Of a stretch of 8,182 bases of DNA, positions 1 through 6,409 are shown one piece after another. Each line of letters begins with the position of its first letter. Positions within the stretch are counted from its first letter, which is position 1. Source of the stretch: an uncultured Bordetella sp. (lineage in GTDB: Bacteria > Pseudomonadota > Gammaproteobacteria > Burkholderiales > Burkholderiaceae_B); contig CALGFL010000211.1 of assembly GCA_937881145.1 (NCBI GenBank), positions 1-8,182 of the forward strand. The letters run 5' to 3'. The position numbers were made by a program, and so were the translations under genes. The notes under the pieces were generated by a model. The model was not told the DNA's origin. It ran no database searches and was given only the letters and a program-made list of their open reading frames with translations.

Positions 1-55
1 GCCCCAAGCGAGCGATCCCCCTCGGGGGGACGGCGCGCAGCGCCAAGGGGGCCTC
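1..55. repeat. 55-bp direct repeat, copy 1
   Basis: The 55 bases match 70-124 with no differences. The unit can fold into a small three-way structure. An inner hairpin has stem TCCCCC/GGGGGA (16-21 with 25-30) and loop TCG. A second has stem GGCGC/GCGCC (32-36 with 40-44) and loop GCA. An outer stem pairs GCCCC (1-5) with GGGGC (48-52). There is no T-tract, so it does not look like an intrinsic terminator. GC-rich palindromic units of this kind are dispersed between genes in many betaproteobacteria; that it belongs to such a family is inference. The copy starts at the window edge, so the array may continue to the left. Confidence 0.9.
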
Positions 56-69
56 GCGAGAGCCGGGCC

Positions 70-124
70 GCCCCAAGCGAGCGATCCCCCTCGGGGGGAC
101 GGCGCGCAGCGCCAAGGGGGCCTC
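70..124. repeat. 55-bp direct repeat, copy 2, abutting cobQ
   Basis: Perfect copy of 1-55, with a 69-bp period and a 14-bp spacer (56-69). It has the same potential two-hairpin fold closed by an outer GCCCC/GGGGC stem (70-74 with 117-121). Its last base is immediately 5' of the cobQ ATG, so the 5' leader next to the start codon consists of repeat sequence. The identity of the two copies suggests recent duplication or ongoing homogenisation (inference). Confidence 0.9.
114..120 (+). promoter_or_regulatory. Likely cobQ ribosome-binding site inside the repeat
   Basis: AAGGGGG differs from the ideal AAGGAGG at one base and ends four bases before the ATG at 125, a slightly short spacing. It is part of the 55-bp repeat and also contributes the 3' side of the repeat's outer stem (117-121), so folding could hide it. 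No better Shine-Dalgarno lies near the start. Confidence 0.5.
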
Positions 125-1585
125 ATGAATGCCCGCTGCGTCATGGTGCTGGGCACGACCAGCGGCGCCGGCAAGAGCTGGCTGGCCACCGCGCTGTGCC
201 GCTGGTATGCCAATCGGGGGCTCAAGGTCGCGCCGTTCAAGGCGCAGAACATGAGCAACAACGCGCGGGTCGCGGCCGCGGGGGGCGGGCAGGGCGAAAT
301 CGGCTCGGCCCAGTATTTCCAGGCCTTGGCCGCGCGCGCGGAGCCGGACGTGCGCATGAATCCCTTGTTGCTCAAGCCCGAGGCCGATACGCACAGCCAG
401 GTCGTGCTGCTGGGCAAGGTGGACGAAGCGCTGACGCGCATGCCGTGGCGTGAACGCAGTGCGCGGGTGTGGCCGCCCATCGCGGCCGCGCTCGATGCGC
501 TGCGCGCGCAGAACGACGTGGTCGTCATCGAAGGCGCAGGCTCGCCCGCCGAAATCAATCTCATGGACAGCGACATCGTCAATATGCGCGTGGCGCGTCG
601 CGCTCAGGCGCGCTGCCTGCTCGTGACGGACATAGATCGAGGCGGCGCTTTCGCGCATTTGTATGGAACCTGGGCTTTGCTGCGTCCCGAAGACCGGGAA
701 TTGATACGCGGCTTCGTGCTCAATAAATTCCGCGGCGATCCGGCGCTGCTGGCGCCGGCGCCGCGGCAGCTCCAGGACATGACCGGCATTCCCACGGTGG
801 CGGTGCTGCCCATGTGGCGCGATCATGGCCTGCCCGAAGAAGACGGCGTTTTCGACGACCGGGCCACGCTCGTCGGCCAGGCGGAAAGGACGATCGCCAT
901 CGTGGCCTATCCGCACATCAGCAATCTGGATGAATTTCAGGCGCTGAAAAACCTGCCCGGCGTGCGGCTCGTCTGGGCGCGCGAGCCGGCGCAACTGGAG
1001 GGATTGGGCACGAACGACTGGATCATCCTGCCCGGGTCCAAACATACCAGCGGCGACCTCGCGTGGCTGCGCGCGCAAGGCCTGGACCGGGCGGTGCTGC
1101 GGCATGCGGATCGCGGCGCAGCCGTGCTCGGTCTGTGCGGCGGCCTGCAGATGCTGGGAGTCGAGATGACCGACCCCTACGGCATCGACGGTCAGGCGCG
1201 CGGGTTGGGGTTGCTGTGCTTGTCGACCGCTTTCGCTGCCGACAAAATCGTGCGCCGTTGCGAGACGCGGTTCGGCGAGCTGGCGGGTCGCTGGGCCGGC
1301 TTGTCCGGCGTGCCGCTGCGCGGTTATGAGATTCATCACGGCCAGACCCGCGCCTGCGCGGGCGCCGTGCAGGCCGACGCGCGCGAAGTAATCCCCGGGC
1401 TGGCCTGGCAGAACGCCGCTGGCAATGTACTGGGTCTTTATGTGCACGGCCTGTTCGAAGAGCCGGCGGTGCTGCAGGCGTTGCTGGGCGGCAAGACGCC
1501 CGCCGCCGATGCCGTCTTCGACGGCCTGGCGCAATTTCTCGATCGGCATGTCGATTCCGACGTGCTGTACGCTCTGATCTCCTGA
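125..1585 (+). CDS. cobQ: Cobyric acid synthase (adenosylcobyrinic a,c-diamide amidotransferase)
   Basis: A 486-residue cytoplasmic enzyme of the CobQ/CbiP family, full length for the family. It performs four glutamine- and ATP-dependent amidations turning adenosylcobyrinic acid a,c-diamide into cobyric acid. The N-terminal dethiobiotin-synthetase-like ATPase domain has GTTSGAGKS at residues 10-18, KAQNMSNN at 39-46, EGAGSPAEINL at 136-146 and DIDRGGAFAH at 169-178. The C-terminal class I glutaminase-like domain has PGSKHTSGDL at 303-312, the nucleophile Cys338 in GLCGG, RGYEIHHG at 399-406 and His441 in YVHGLFE. Start 125 puts the usual short lead before the P-loop; Met at codon 7 is too close to it to be preferred. 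It is the first visible gene of the cob operon and ends 15 bp before cobT. A glycine-rich stretch at 50-57 looks slightly longer than usual. Confidence 0.96.
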   Translation: MNARCVMVLGTTSGAGKSWLATALCRWYANRGLKVAPFKAQNMSNNARVAAAGGGQGEIGSAQYFQALAARAEPDVRMNPLLLKPEADTHSQVVLLGKVDEALTRMPWRERSARVWPPIAAALDALRAQNDVVVIEGAGSPAEINLMDSDIVNMRVARRAQARCLLVTDIDRGGAFAHLYGTWALLRPEDRELIRGFVLNKFRGDPALLAPAPRQLQDMTGIPTVAVLPMWRDHGLPEEDGVFDDRATLVGQAERTIAIVAYPHISNLDEFQALKNLPGVRLVWAREPAQLEGLGTNDWIILPGSKHTSGDLAWLRAQGLDRAVLRHADRGAAVLGLCGGLQMLGVEMTDPYGIDGQARGLGLLCLSTAFAADKIVRRCETRFGELAGRWAGLSGVPLRGYEIHHGQTRACAGAVQADAREVIPGLAWQNAAGNVLGLYVHGLFEEPAVLQALLGGKTPAADAVFDGLAQFLDRHVDSDVLYALIS

Positions 1586-1600
1586 AGGAATCGATACCTC

Positions 1601-2647
1601 ATGGCTTTTTCCATTCCCGTCATCGCCGATCTGGACAACCCCGATCTGGCCCGGCGCCTGCAGCACGCGCTGGACAACAAGACCAAGCCGCAGGGATCGC
1701 TGGGTCGTCTTGAAGCCCTGGCTGCGCGTCTGGGATCGATCCTGGGCAGCACGACGCCCGAGCTGCGCGCGCCGCAGATGGTGGTGTTCGCGGGTGACCA
1801 CGGCCTGGCCGCGCAAGGCGTGTCGGCCTACCCCAGCGACGTGACCTGGCAAATGGTGGAGAACTTTCTGGCTGGCGGCGCGGCGGTCAGCGTGCTGGCC
1901 CGTCAGCACGGCATCGCGCTGACGGTGGTCGACTGCGGCGTGAAGCACGATTTCGCGCCGCGTCCCGGCCTGTTGCTGCGCAAGATCGCGGCCGGTACGG
2001 CCGATGCGTCGATAGCCCCGGCCATGACGCCGGAGCAGCGCGACGCCGCGCTGGAAAACGGCAAGGCCCTGCTGGCCGATCTGCCGGGCAATGCGCTGCT
2101 GCTGGGCGAGATGGGCATCGGCAACACCTCGTCGGCTTCGCTGCTGCTGGCGCGCCTGGCACAGCTCGACATTGCCGAGTGCACCGGTGCCGGCACGGGC
2201 CTGGACGATGCGGGCATCGCCCGCAAGACCGGCATACTGCGCACCGTGCTCGCCAGGCACCAGGCCGCCCGGCAGCCGCTGGACGTGCTCGCGGCGTTCG
2301 GCGGCTTCGAGATCGCCACGATGGTGGGCGCCATTTTGCAGGCCGCCGCGCAGAACCGCGTGATCGTGGTCGACGGCTTCATCGTCAGCGCGGCCGTGCT
2401 GGTCGCCAGCCGCCTGGCTCCCCAGGTGCTGCAGCGCTGCGTGTTCGCCCATCGCTCGGGCGAGCGCGGCCACACTCTGATGCTGGACGCCTTGAAGGGC
2501 GAACCTCTGCTGGATCTGCAGCTGCGTCTGGGAGAAGGGTCGGGCGCGGCGCTGGCCTGGCCGTTGATGCAGTCGGCCTGCGCGGTCCTGCGGGACATGG
2601 CGAGTTTCGAATCCGCGGGCGTCTCGCGCGAAGAAGGCAAACCCTGA
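1601..2647 (+). CDS. cobT: Nicotinate-nucleotide:dimethylbenzimidazole phosphoribosyltransferase
   Basis: A 348-residue cytoplasmic enzyme, normal length for CobT. It transfers the phosphoribosyl group of nicotinate mononucleotide to 5,6-dimethylbenzimidazole, giving alpha-ribazole 5'-phosphate, the lower ligand precursor of B12. Family motifs run in order: [13 protein letters not shown] at residues 26-38, [16 protein letters not shown] at 63-78, [10 protein letters not shown] at 169-178, TGAGTGLDD at 195-203, VDGFIVSAA at 257-265, HRSGERGH at 284-291 and [10 protein letters not shown] at 309-318. Glu312 in the last motif matches the catalytic base known from the Salmonella enzyme. AAGGAA at 1585-1590 is a reasonable ribosome-binding site ten bases before the ATG. 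It lies between cobQ and cobS, consistent with assembly of the nucleotide loop. Confidence 0.96.
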   Translation: MAFSIPVIADLDNPDLARRLQHALDNKTKPQGSLGRLEALAARLGSILGSTTPELRAPQMVVFAGDHGLAAQGVSAYPSDVTWQMVENFLAGGAAVSVLARQHGIALTVVDCGVKHDFAPRPGLLLRKIAAGTADASIAPAMTPEQRDAALENGKALLADLPGNALLLGEMGIGNTSSASLLLARLAQLDIAECTGAGTGLDDAGIARKTGILRTVLARHQAARQPLDVLAAFGGFEIATMVGAILQAAAQNRVIVVDGFIVSAAVLVASRLAPQVLQRCVFAHRSGERGHTLMLDALKGEPLLDLQLRLGEGSGAALAWPLMQSACAVLRDMASFESAGVSREEGKP

Positions 2648-2660
2648 GCCTGGGCCATCC

Positions 2661-3473
2661 ATGAAAGCCTTGCGCCACTTCCTGCTCGCGCTGCAGTTCT
2701 TCACGCGTATGCCTTTGCCCAGGCGGCTCGCGGCATGGGCAGGCTACAGCCCGGCGATGCAGCAGGCCTGCCTGGCTTATTTGCCCCTGGTCGGCGCGCT
2801 GGTCGGCGCCGCAGGCGCAATCTGCTTTCACATTGCCTTGCGCCTGCTGCCCGATGTGGGCGCGGCGCCGTGGGTCGCCGCCGTGCTCGGGGTAATCGCC
2901 ACGGCGATGCTGACCGGCGCGTTTCATGAAGACGGCCTGGCCGATCTGGCCGACGGCCTGGGCGGCCATGTCGGCCGGGAGCGCGCGCTGGAGATCATGA
3001 AAGATTCGCGCATCGGCAGTTATGGCGCGATTACCTTGGCGCTGTCCTTGCTGCTCAGGATAGGTCTCATCGTCGCGCTGGCTCAGGTCGACCCGGTCCT
3101 GGCCGCATGGGCCTGGTTCGCGGGCCATGCGTTCTCGCGGCTGATGCCGGTCGGCATCGTTGCCGTGCTGCCCTATATCCGGGAGAACGATTCCAAATCG
3201 GCGCTCACGGCGTCCGGCGCCAAGGGGCGCGTCATGGCGGGCGCGCTGTTCTGGGCCCTGCTGGCTTTGGCTTGCGCATGCTGGCGCTACCCCGCCTGGT
3301 TCTGGATCGCCGGCGTGGCCGCTTGCGTGCTGGCCTGGGCGGCGATGGTTCGCCTGTTGCATCGGCGCCTGCAGGGCTACACCGGCGATGCGCTGGGCGC
3401 CACGCAGCAGGTGTGCGAGCTGGCCTTCTACCTGGGCCTGCTGCTCGGCGTGTCCGCGGCGGGCGCGATATGA
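2661..3473 (+). CDS. cobS: Adenosylcobinamide-GDP ribazoletransferase (cobalamin synthase)
   Basis: A 270-residue polytopic inner-membrane protein, typical size for CobS. It joins adenosylcobinamide-GDP to alpha-ribazole (or its phosphate), the last condensation of B12 synthesis. The N-terminus, with LLALQFFTRMPLP at residues 8-20, is the usual CobS opening and fixes the start. The acidic metal-binding motif GAFHEDGLADLADGLGG is at 86-102, DSRIGSYG at 115-122 and GYTGDALGATQQ at 239-250. Hydrophobic membrane segments lie near 43-62, 68-86, 125-142, 147-170, 192-206, 214-230 and 252-267. No Shine-Dalgarno of normal strength precedes the ATG (only TGGGCC close by), and the gene begins 13 bp after the cobT stop, so translation is probably coupled to cobT. 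Its last codon and stop overlap the cobC start. Confidence 0.95.
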   Translation: MKALRHFLLALQFFTRMPLPRRLAAWAGYSPAMQQACLAYLPLVGALVGAAGAICFHIALRLLPDVGAAPWVAAVLGVIATAMLTGAFHEDGLADLADGLGGHVGRERALEIMKDSRIGSYGAITLALSLLLRIGLIVALAQVDPVLAAWAWFAGHAFSRLMPVGIVAVLPYIRENDSKSALTASGAKGRVMAGALFWALLALACACWRYPAWFWIAGVAACVLAWAAMVRLLHRRLQGYTGDALGATQQVCELAFYLGLLLGVSAAGAI

Positions 3474-4018
3474 AGTTGTGGCTGGCGCGGCATGCCGCGC
3501 CCTTGATCGAAGCAGGTATCTGCTACGGCAGTCTCGATATCGAGGCCGACGCGGCCGCCACGCTATCGAGCGCGCGCGCGTTGGCGGCGGCGCTGCCGCA
3601 AGGCCTGCCCGTGCGGGTTTCGGGCCTGCGGCGCGCGGGCCGGCTTGCGCAGGCCCTGGCGGCTTTGCGCGACGACTTGCGGCCGGTGCGCGACGAGCGC
3701 CTGAACGAAATGCACTTCGGCGCGTGGGAAGGCGTGCCCTGGCAAGACATATCCCAAGCCGATATCGACGCATGGACGCACGATTTTGCGCAATACCGTG
3801 CAGGCGGCGGGGAGTGCGTGACGGATGTGCTGCGGCGCGTCGCCCATGCCATGAGGGATACGGCGATGGATGACGAGGCGGTCTGGATCACCCATGCCGG
3901 CGTGATACGCGCCGTGCATTATCTGGCGCGCCATGGCGGCGCCGACGCGCCTTCGGCCGCATCGTGGCCGGTGCAGGCGCCTGCCTGCGGCGAGTGGACG
4001 CTGCTGGCGGGGCTGTGA
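3470..4018 (+). CDS. cobC: Alpha-ribazole phosphatase-type histidine phosphatase
   Basis: A 182-residue cytoplasmic protein of the histidine phosphatase (phosphoglycerate mutase-like) superfamily, a little short for CobC. The likely role is removing the 5'-phosphate from alpha-ribazole phosphate or adenosylcobalamin phosphate. Seen motifs: the phosphate-accepting His8 in LARHAAP (5-11), CYGSLD at 18-23, Arg55 in SGLRR, Glu80 in NEMHFGAWEG (79-88) and His142 in THAGVIR (141-147). The region after SxLxR reads AGRLA, where family members usually have a Cys and a Pro just before. The ATG overlaps the cobS stop (ATGA at 3470-3473). The frame is open much further upstream, but that part is out-of-frame cobS sequence and the protein only becomes family-like from MKLWLARH. 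The stop is one base from the convergent marR stop. Confidence 0.9.
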   Translation: MKLWLARHAAPLIEAGICYGSLDIEADAAATLSSARALAAALPQGLPVRVSGLRRAGRLAQALAALRDDLRPVRDERLNEMHFGAWEGVPWQDISQADIDAWTHDFAQYRAGGGECVTDVLRRVAHAMRDTAMDDEAVWITHAGVIRAVHYLARHGGADAPSAASWPVQAPACGEWTLLAGL

Positions 4019-4019
4019 A

Positions 4020-4538
4020 TCAACCCTGGCCGCTGGCGGGGCCGGCGTTCGGCTCCGAGCCGATCATTTTCTTGAGCAGATAGAGCAGGGCCACGCGCTC
4101 GGCCTGGTTCAAGGTGCCGAACGTTTCTTCGGTGATCGTGCGGGCGAACGGCTCCATCTCCTGGACCATGCGCTGGCCGGCCGGGTTCAGGCTGGCGATG
4201 ACTTTGCGCCGGTCGTCCGGATCGGTTTCGAGCTTGATCAGGTCGCGGCTCTTGAGCCGGTCGACGACGCCCCGGATGGTGCTTTGATCGATGACCGTCA
4301 GCTTGACCAGATCGATGATCGACGAATGCACGTGATCGCGCAGCGCGCACAGCACGACGAACTGCCCGACAGTGAGTTTCGAGTCGGGGATGGACTGCTG
4401 AAACAGCGCGGTATGCCGTTGGTAAGCCCGGCGCAGCAAGTGTCCGACCTGGTCGGAGAACTCATAGCGCGAGGTGGCGTCGCCGGTTTTTTTCACCTGG
4501 GTGGCGCCGTGCGCAGGGGCTTCTTTCTTGTGGGACAT
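4020..4538 (-). CDS. MarR-family transcriptional regulator
   Basis: A 172-residue winged helix-turn-helix protein, normal MarR length with a charged N-terminal tail of about 25 residues. The DNA-binding domain spans roughly residues 55-122: LTVGQFVVLCAL at 55-66, a recognition helix around DQSTIRGVVDRL (84-95), and the wing DPDDRRKVIASL (106-117) with the conserved D-x-R arginine. Helices at both ends would form the dimer interface. MarR proteins usually repress nearby or divergent genes and often respond to aromatic acids; the target here is unknown. The overall look recalls the NicR/BpsR subgroup, but that is a weak impression and no nicotinate genes are present. The start at 4538 is chosen because the frame upstream is Arg-rich and runs into the liv terminator. 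The leader has only a weak AAAGAA ribosome-binding site. The stop converges on cobC with a one-base gap. Confidence 0.9.
   Translation of the reverse strand: MSHKKEAPAHGATQVKKTGDATSRYEFSDQVGHLLRRAYQRHTALFQQSIPDSKLTVGQFVVLCALRDHVHSSIIDLVKLTVIDQSTIRGVVDRLKSRDLIKLETDPDDRRKVIASLNPAGQRMVQEMEPFARTITEETFGTLNQAERVALLYLLKKMIGSEPNAGPASGQG
4049..4073 (+). terminator. Possible intrinsic terminator of the cob operon, embedded in marR
   Basis: A perfect 6-bp stem TCGGCT/AGCCGA (4049-4054 with 4058-4063) with loop CCG is followed directly by a T-rich tract (TCATTTTCTT, 4064-4073). It lies about 30 bp after the cobC stop in the plus orientation, inside the last codons of the convergent marR gene. The stem is short and the T-tract interrupted, so strength is uncertain. 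Confidence 0.4.
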
Positions 4539-4564
4539 GGACGTTCTTTTAATCTGGATGACGG

Positions 4565-4753
4565 TCAATTCCGGCGCGCCAAGGGGAGTTTGCCGCCGGA
4601 AATCGCGGCGACGAGCACGGCGGCGAGTTCCGCGCTGATGAATTGATCGATGATAGGCGTCACGAGAAAGATGATAACGGCGATCCCATCGGGATTGCGA
4701 ATCCGCTGCGCGCCGTCCAGGCCGGGAAACAGCGAGGCATTGATGATGTCCAT
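4565..4753 (-). CDS. Small unrecognised ORF or gene remnant
   Basis: A 62-codon minus-strand ORF filling most of the gap between the livF terminator and marR, with its stop 26 bp before the marR start. By my hand count 48 of 62 codons end in G or C (about 77%), as expected for a coding frame here. Residues 6-14 (ASLFPGLDG) recall the C-terminal signature of FRG-domain proteins, usually written SLFPDLDG; this is from memory and not a firm call. Residues 24-54 are hydrophobic and could be one membrane segment. There is no Shine-Dalgarno before the ATG, and the frame stays open upstream through the terminator hairpin with plausible codons. It may therefore be the 3' remnant of a lost gene rather than an intact one. 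Confidence 0.3.
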   Translation of the reverse strand: MDIINASLFPGLDGAQRIRNPDGIAVIIFLVTPIIDQFISAELAAVLVAAISGGKLPLARRN

Positions 4754-4782
4754 GCGGTAAGGCTCGCGCAGATCGGCCGGCG

Positions 4783-4815
4783 AAAAAACGCCCCATGAGC
4801 AATTGATGGGGCGTT
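4783..4815 (-). terminator. Intrinsic terminator of the livHM-livG-livF operon
   Basis: A perfect 10-bp stem, AACGCCCCAT (4787-4796) with ATGGGGCGTT (4806-4815), has a nine-base loop (4797-4805). Read on the minus strand the stem is followed by a T-run (complement of A4783-A4788, of which two Ts are in the stem). It lies 36 bp after the livF stop. On the plus strand the hairpin is followed by GGAAAAAA, so it acts in one direction only. It also prevents liv transcripts from running into marR. Confidence 0.9.
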
Positions 4816-4850
4816 GGAAAAAAGCGTGTGCGCTTTCGCGGCGGGCTGCT

Positions 4851-5627
4851 TCAAACCGACAGATAAGCGCGCCGCACTTCCTCGTTTGCGGCCAGCTCCG
4901 TCATGCTGCCTTCGAACTTGATCTGGCCTTTCTCAAGCACATAGGCGCGGTCGGACACCAGCTCTGCGAAGTGCATGTTCTGCTCCGACAGGAGGATGCT
5001 CGCGCCCCTGGCCTTGAGCTGCAGGATCATGTGCGCCATCTGCTCCACGATGACCGGCGCCACGCCCTCGGAAGGTTCGTCCAGCAGCACCAGGAAGGGG
5101 TTGCCCATGAGCGTGCGGGCCACCGTCAGCATCTGCTGCTCGCCGCCGCTCATGTTGCCGCCCGGCCTGTCCTGCATGGCGCCCAGGTTGGGAAAGAGCT
5201 CGTACAGCGCGGCCGGCGTCCAGGTCAGCGACTCGCTGCCGTCGGGCCAGCGGCGCGGCGGCTGGCGGCCCACGTCCAGGTTCTCGGTCACGGTGAGGTC
5301 GGTGAAGATGCGGCGGTCTTCCGGCACGAAGCCCAAGCCCAGGCGCGCGATCTCGTAGGGCTGCAGCCCCATGATGGGCTTGCCCATGAAGCTCACCTGG
5401 CCCTGCCGCTTGCCCAGCAACCCCATGATGGCCTTGAAGGTGGTGGATTTGCCCGCGCCGTTGCGGCCCATCAGCGCCACCACCTCGCCGCGCCGCACAT
5501 CGAGCGACACGTCGAACAGGATGTGGGCCGAGCCGTACCAGGCGTTGAGCGCGTCGACTTGCAGCAGCGTCGCATGATTCGGCGCGGCGGCGCCGGACGC
5601 GGGGGTTTCAAGCACAGCGGCGTTCAT
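4851..5627 (-). CDS. livF: Branched-chain amino acid-type ABC importer, ATPase LivF
   Basis: A 258-residue cytoplasmic ABC ATPase, one of the two that power a LIV/HAAT-type importer. Walker A is GRNGAGKST at residues 54-62, the Q-loop region VPEDRRIF at 101-108, the signature MSGGE at 159-163, and Walker B LVLLDEP at 179-185 with catalytic Glu184. The switch position reads SEQN (214-217) in place of a His, which is normal for LivF and separates it from LivG. SEGVAP at 186-191 is the LivF form of the D-loop region. There is a non-conserved N-terminal extension of about 20 residues. Start 5627 has a perfect AGGAGG (5635-5640) seven bases upstream, and the ATG overlaps the livG stop (ATGA). It is the last gene of the operon, with an intrinsic terminator after it. 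Confidence 0.93.
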   Translation of the reverse strand: MNAAVLETPASGAAAPNHATLLQVDALNAWYGSAHILFDVSLDVRRGEVVALMGRNGAGKSTTFKAIMGLLGKRQGQVSFMGKPIMGLQPYEIARLGLGFVPEDRRIFTDLTVTENLDVGRQPPRRWPDGSESLTWTPAALYELFPNLGAMQDRPGGNMSGGEQQMLTVARTLMGNPFLVLLDEPSEGVAPVIVEQMAHMILQLKARGASILLSEQNMHFAELVSDRAYVLEKGQIKFEGSMTELAANEEVRRAYLSV

Positions 5628-6409
5628 TGCGCGGCCTCCTGCATGGCTTTGTCCTTCTCGAAAGTCTTGCCCGAGCCGAAATACACTTCCTGCACCTTGG
5701 GGTGGTTGCGGATCATCTGCGCGCTGCCTTCGGCGATGAGCCGGCCGCGCGCCAGCACGATCATGCGGTCGGCATGAGCGAACACCACGTCCATGCTGTG
5801 CTCGGTGAACAGCACGGACATGCGCCGCTCGACCACCAGGCGCTTGGTGAGCGCCATGAGATCGTTGCGCTCCTTGGGCGCCATGCCCGCGGTGGGCTCG
5901 TCCATGAGCAGCAGCTTGGGATCATTGGCCAGGCCCATGGCCAGTTCCACGCGCTTGATGTCGCCGTAGGCCAGTTCGCTGCAGGGGCGGTCGGCCTGGC
6001 TGTCCATGCCGACCTGGGCCAGCAGGTCCAGCGCCTCGCCGCGGAACTGCGCGGCGGCCGGCTGCCACAGGCCGAAGGTGCGGCCGTGATGAGACAGCAA
6101 GGCCATTTGCACATTCTCGACCACGGTCAGCGAGGCGAAGGTGGCGGCGATCTGGAAGGTGCGGCCCACGCCGCGGCGCCAGATGGCGCGCGGCTTCATG
6201 CCCACCAGATCGACGCCCTTGAACAGGACCGAGCCGGTGGTGGCCGCGAGCTGGCCGCCCACCATGTTGAAGGTGGTGGATTTGCCCGCGCCGTTGGGGC
6301 CGATGAGCGCCAGCAGTTCGCCCTCGGCGATGTCGAAATCGATGCCGTCCACGGCCTTGACGCCGCCGAAGGATTTGCTCAGATTGCGCACTTGCAGCAG
6401 GACCGTCAT
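5624..6409 (-). CDS. livG: Branched-chain amino acid-type ABC importer, ATPase LivG
   Basis: A 261-residue cytoplasmic ABC ATPase that pairs with LivF under the permease. Walker A is GPNGAGKST at residues 37-45, the Q-loop Gln86 is in GRTFQ, Walker B is LLLMDEP at 166-172 with Glu171, and the switch His204 is in TEHSMD. The signature is the divergent LAYGD (146-150) where LivG proteins commonly have LAYGQ; this variant with TAGMAP (173-178) fits a recognised-looking LivG subgroup and is not a defect. The C-terminus carries the LivG-typical extension after EVYFG (241-245), ending Glu/Ala-rich. Start 6409 is preceded by GAGGAG (6418-6423) at eight bases, and its ATG overlaps the livHM stop. It is co-transcribed with livF, whose ATG overlaps its stop. 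Confidence 0.93.
   Translation of the reverse strand: MTVLLQVRNLSKSFGGVKAVDGIDFDIAEGELLALIGPNGAGKSTTFNMVGGQLAATTGSVLFKGVDLVGMKPRAIWRRGVGRTFQIAATFASLTVVENVQMALLSHHGRTFGLWQPAAAQFRGEALDLLAQVGMDSQADRPCSELAYGDIKRVELAMGLANDPKLLLMDEPTAGMAPKERNDLMALTKRLVVERRMSVLFTEHSMDVVFAHADRMIVLARGRLIAEGSAQMIRNHPKVQEVYFGSGKTFEKDKAMQEAAQ

Larger units (their letters stand above)
4539..4850. other. Intergenic region between marR start and livF stop
   Basis: 312 bp. It holds the marR leader (4539-4564), the doubtful 62-codon ORF (4565-4753) and the liv terminator (4783-4815). The marR promoter must lie here if marR is transcribed alone, but I see no convincing -35/-10 pair. A small inverted repeat at 4681-4697 (CGATCCC-ATC-GGGATTG, one G-T pair) is the only obvious palindrome that might be an operator, and it falls inside the ORF. 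Confidence 0.6.

Noticed and set aside
1..124. CRISPR array
   Set aside because: Only two repeats, a 14-bp spacer, repeat length 55 bp and no cas genes.
1..124. Cobalamin riboswitch before cobQ
   Set aside because: The leader is fully accounted for by the two repeats; no B12-box-like conserved core is visible, and the riboswitch, if any, would be upstream of the window.
3107..3469. Upstream extension of the cobC frame
   Set aside because: The frame is open only because it overlaps cobS out of frame; its translation is Arg/Gly-rich, and homology to the phosphatase family starts at 3470.
2385..3773. 462-codon ORF on the minus strand opposite cobT/cobS/cobC
   Set aside because: It is antisense to well-recognised genes, is rich in Arg, Ala, Pro and Gln with no motif, and is the expected by-product of GC-rich third positions.
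3973..3984. Perfect 12-bp palindrome GCAGGCGCCTGC near the cobC 3' end, considered as a marR terminator
   Set aside because: No T-tract follows on the minus strand, it has no loop, and it lies in coding sequence where GC-rich palindromes arise by chance.
4540..4568. TTGACC (minus strand, 4568-4563) as a -35 box for marR
   Set aside because: At 17-bp spacing the -10 would be AACGTC, which is poor, and transcription would start at or past the ATG; AT-rich GATTAA is too close to serve.
4539..4802. Upstream extension of marR to an ATG at 4802
   Set aside because: The extension is Arg-rich, would start inside the liv terminator hairpin, and MarR proteins do not carry such a domain.
4803..5777. 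324-codon plus-strand ORF opposite livF
   Set aside because: Antisense to a full set of ABC ATPase motifs; His/Gln/Arg-rich with no recognisable domain.
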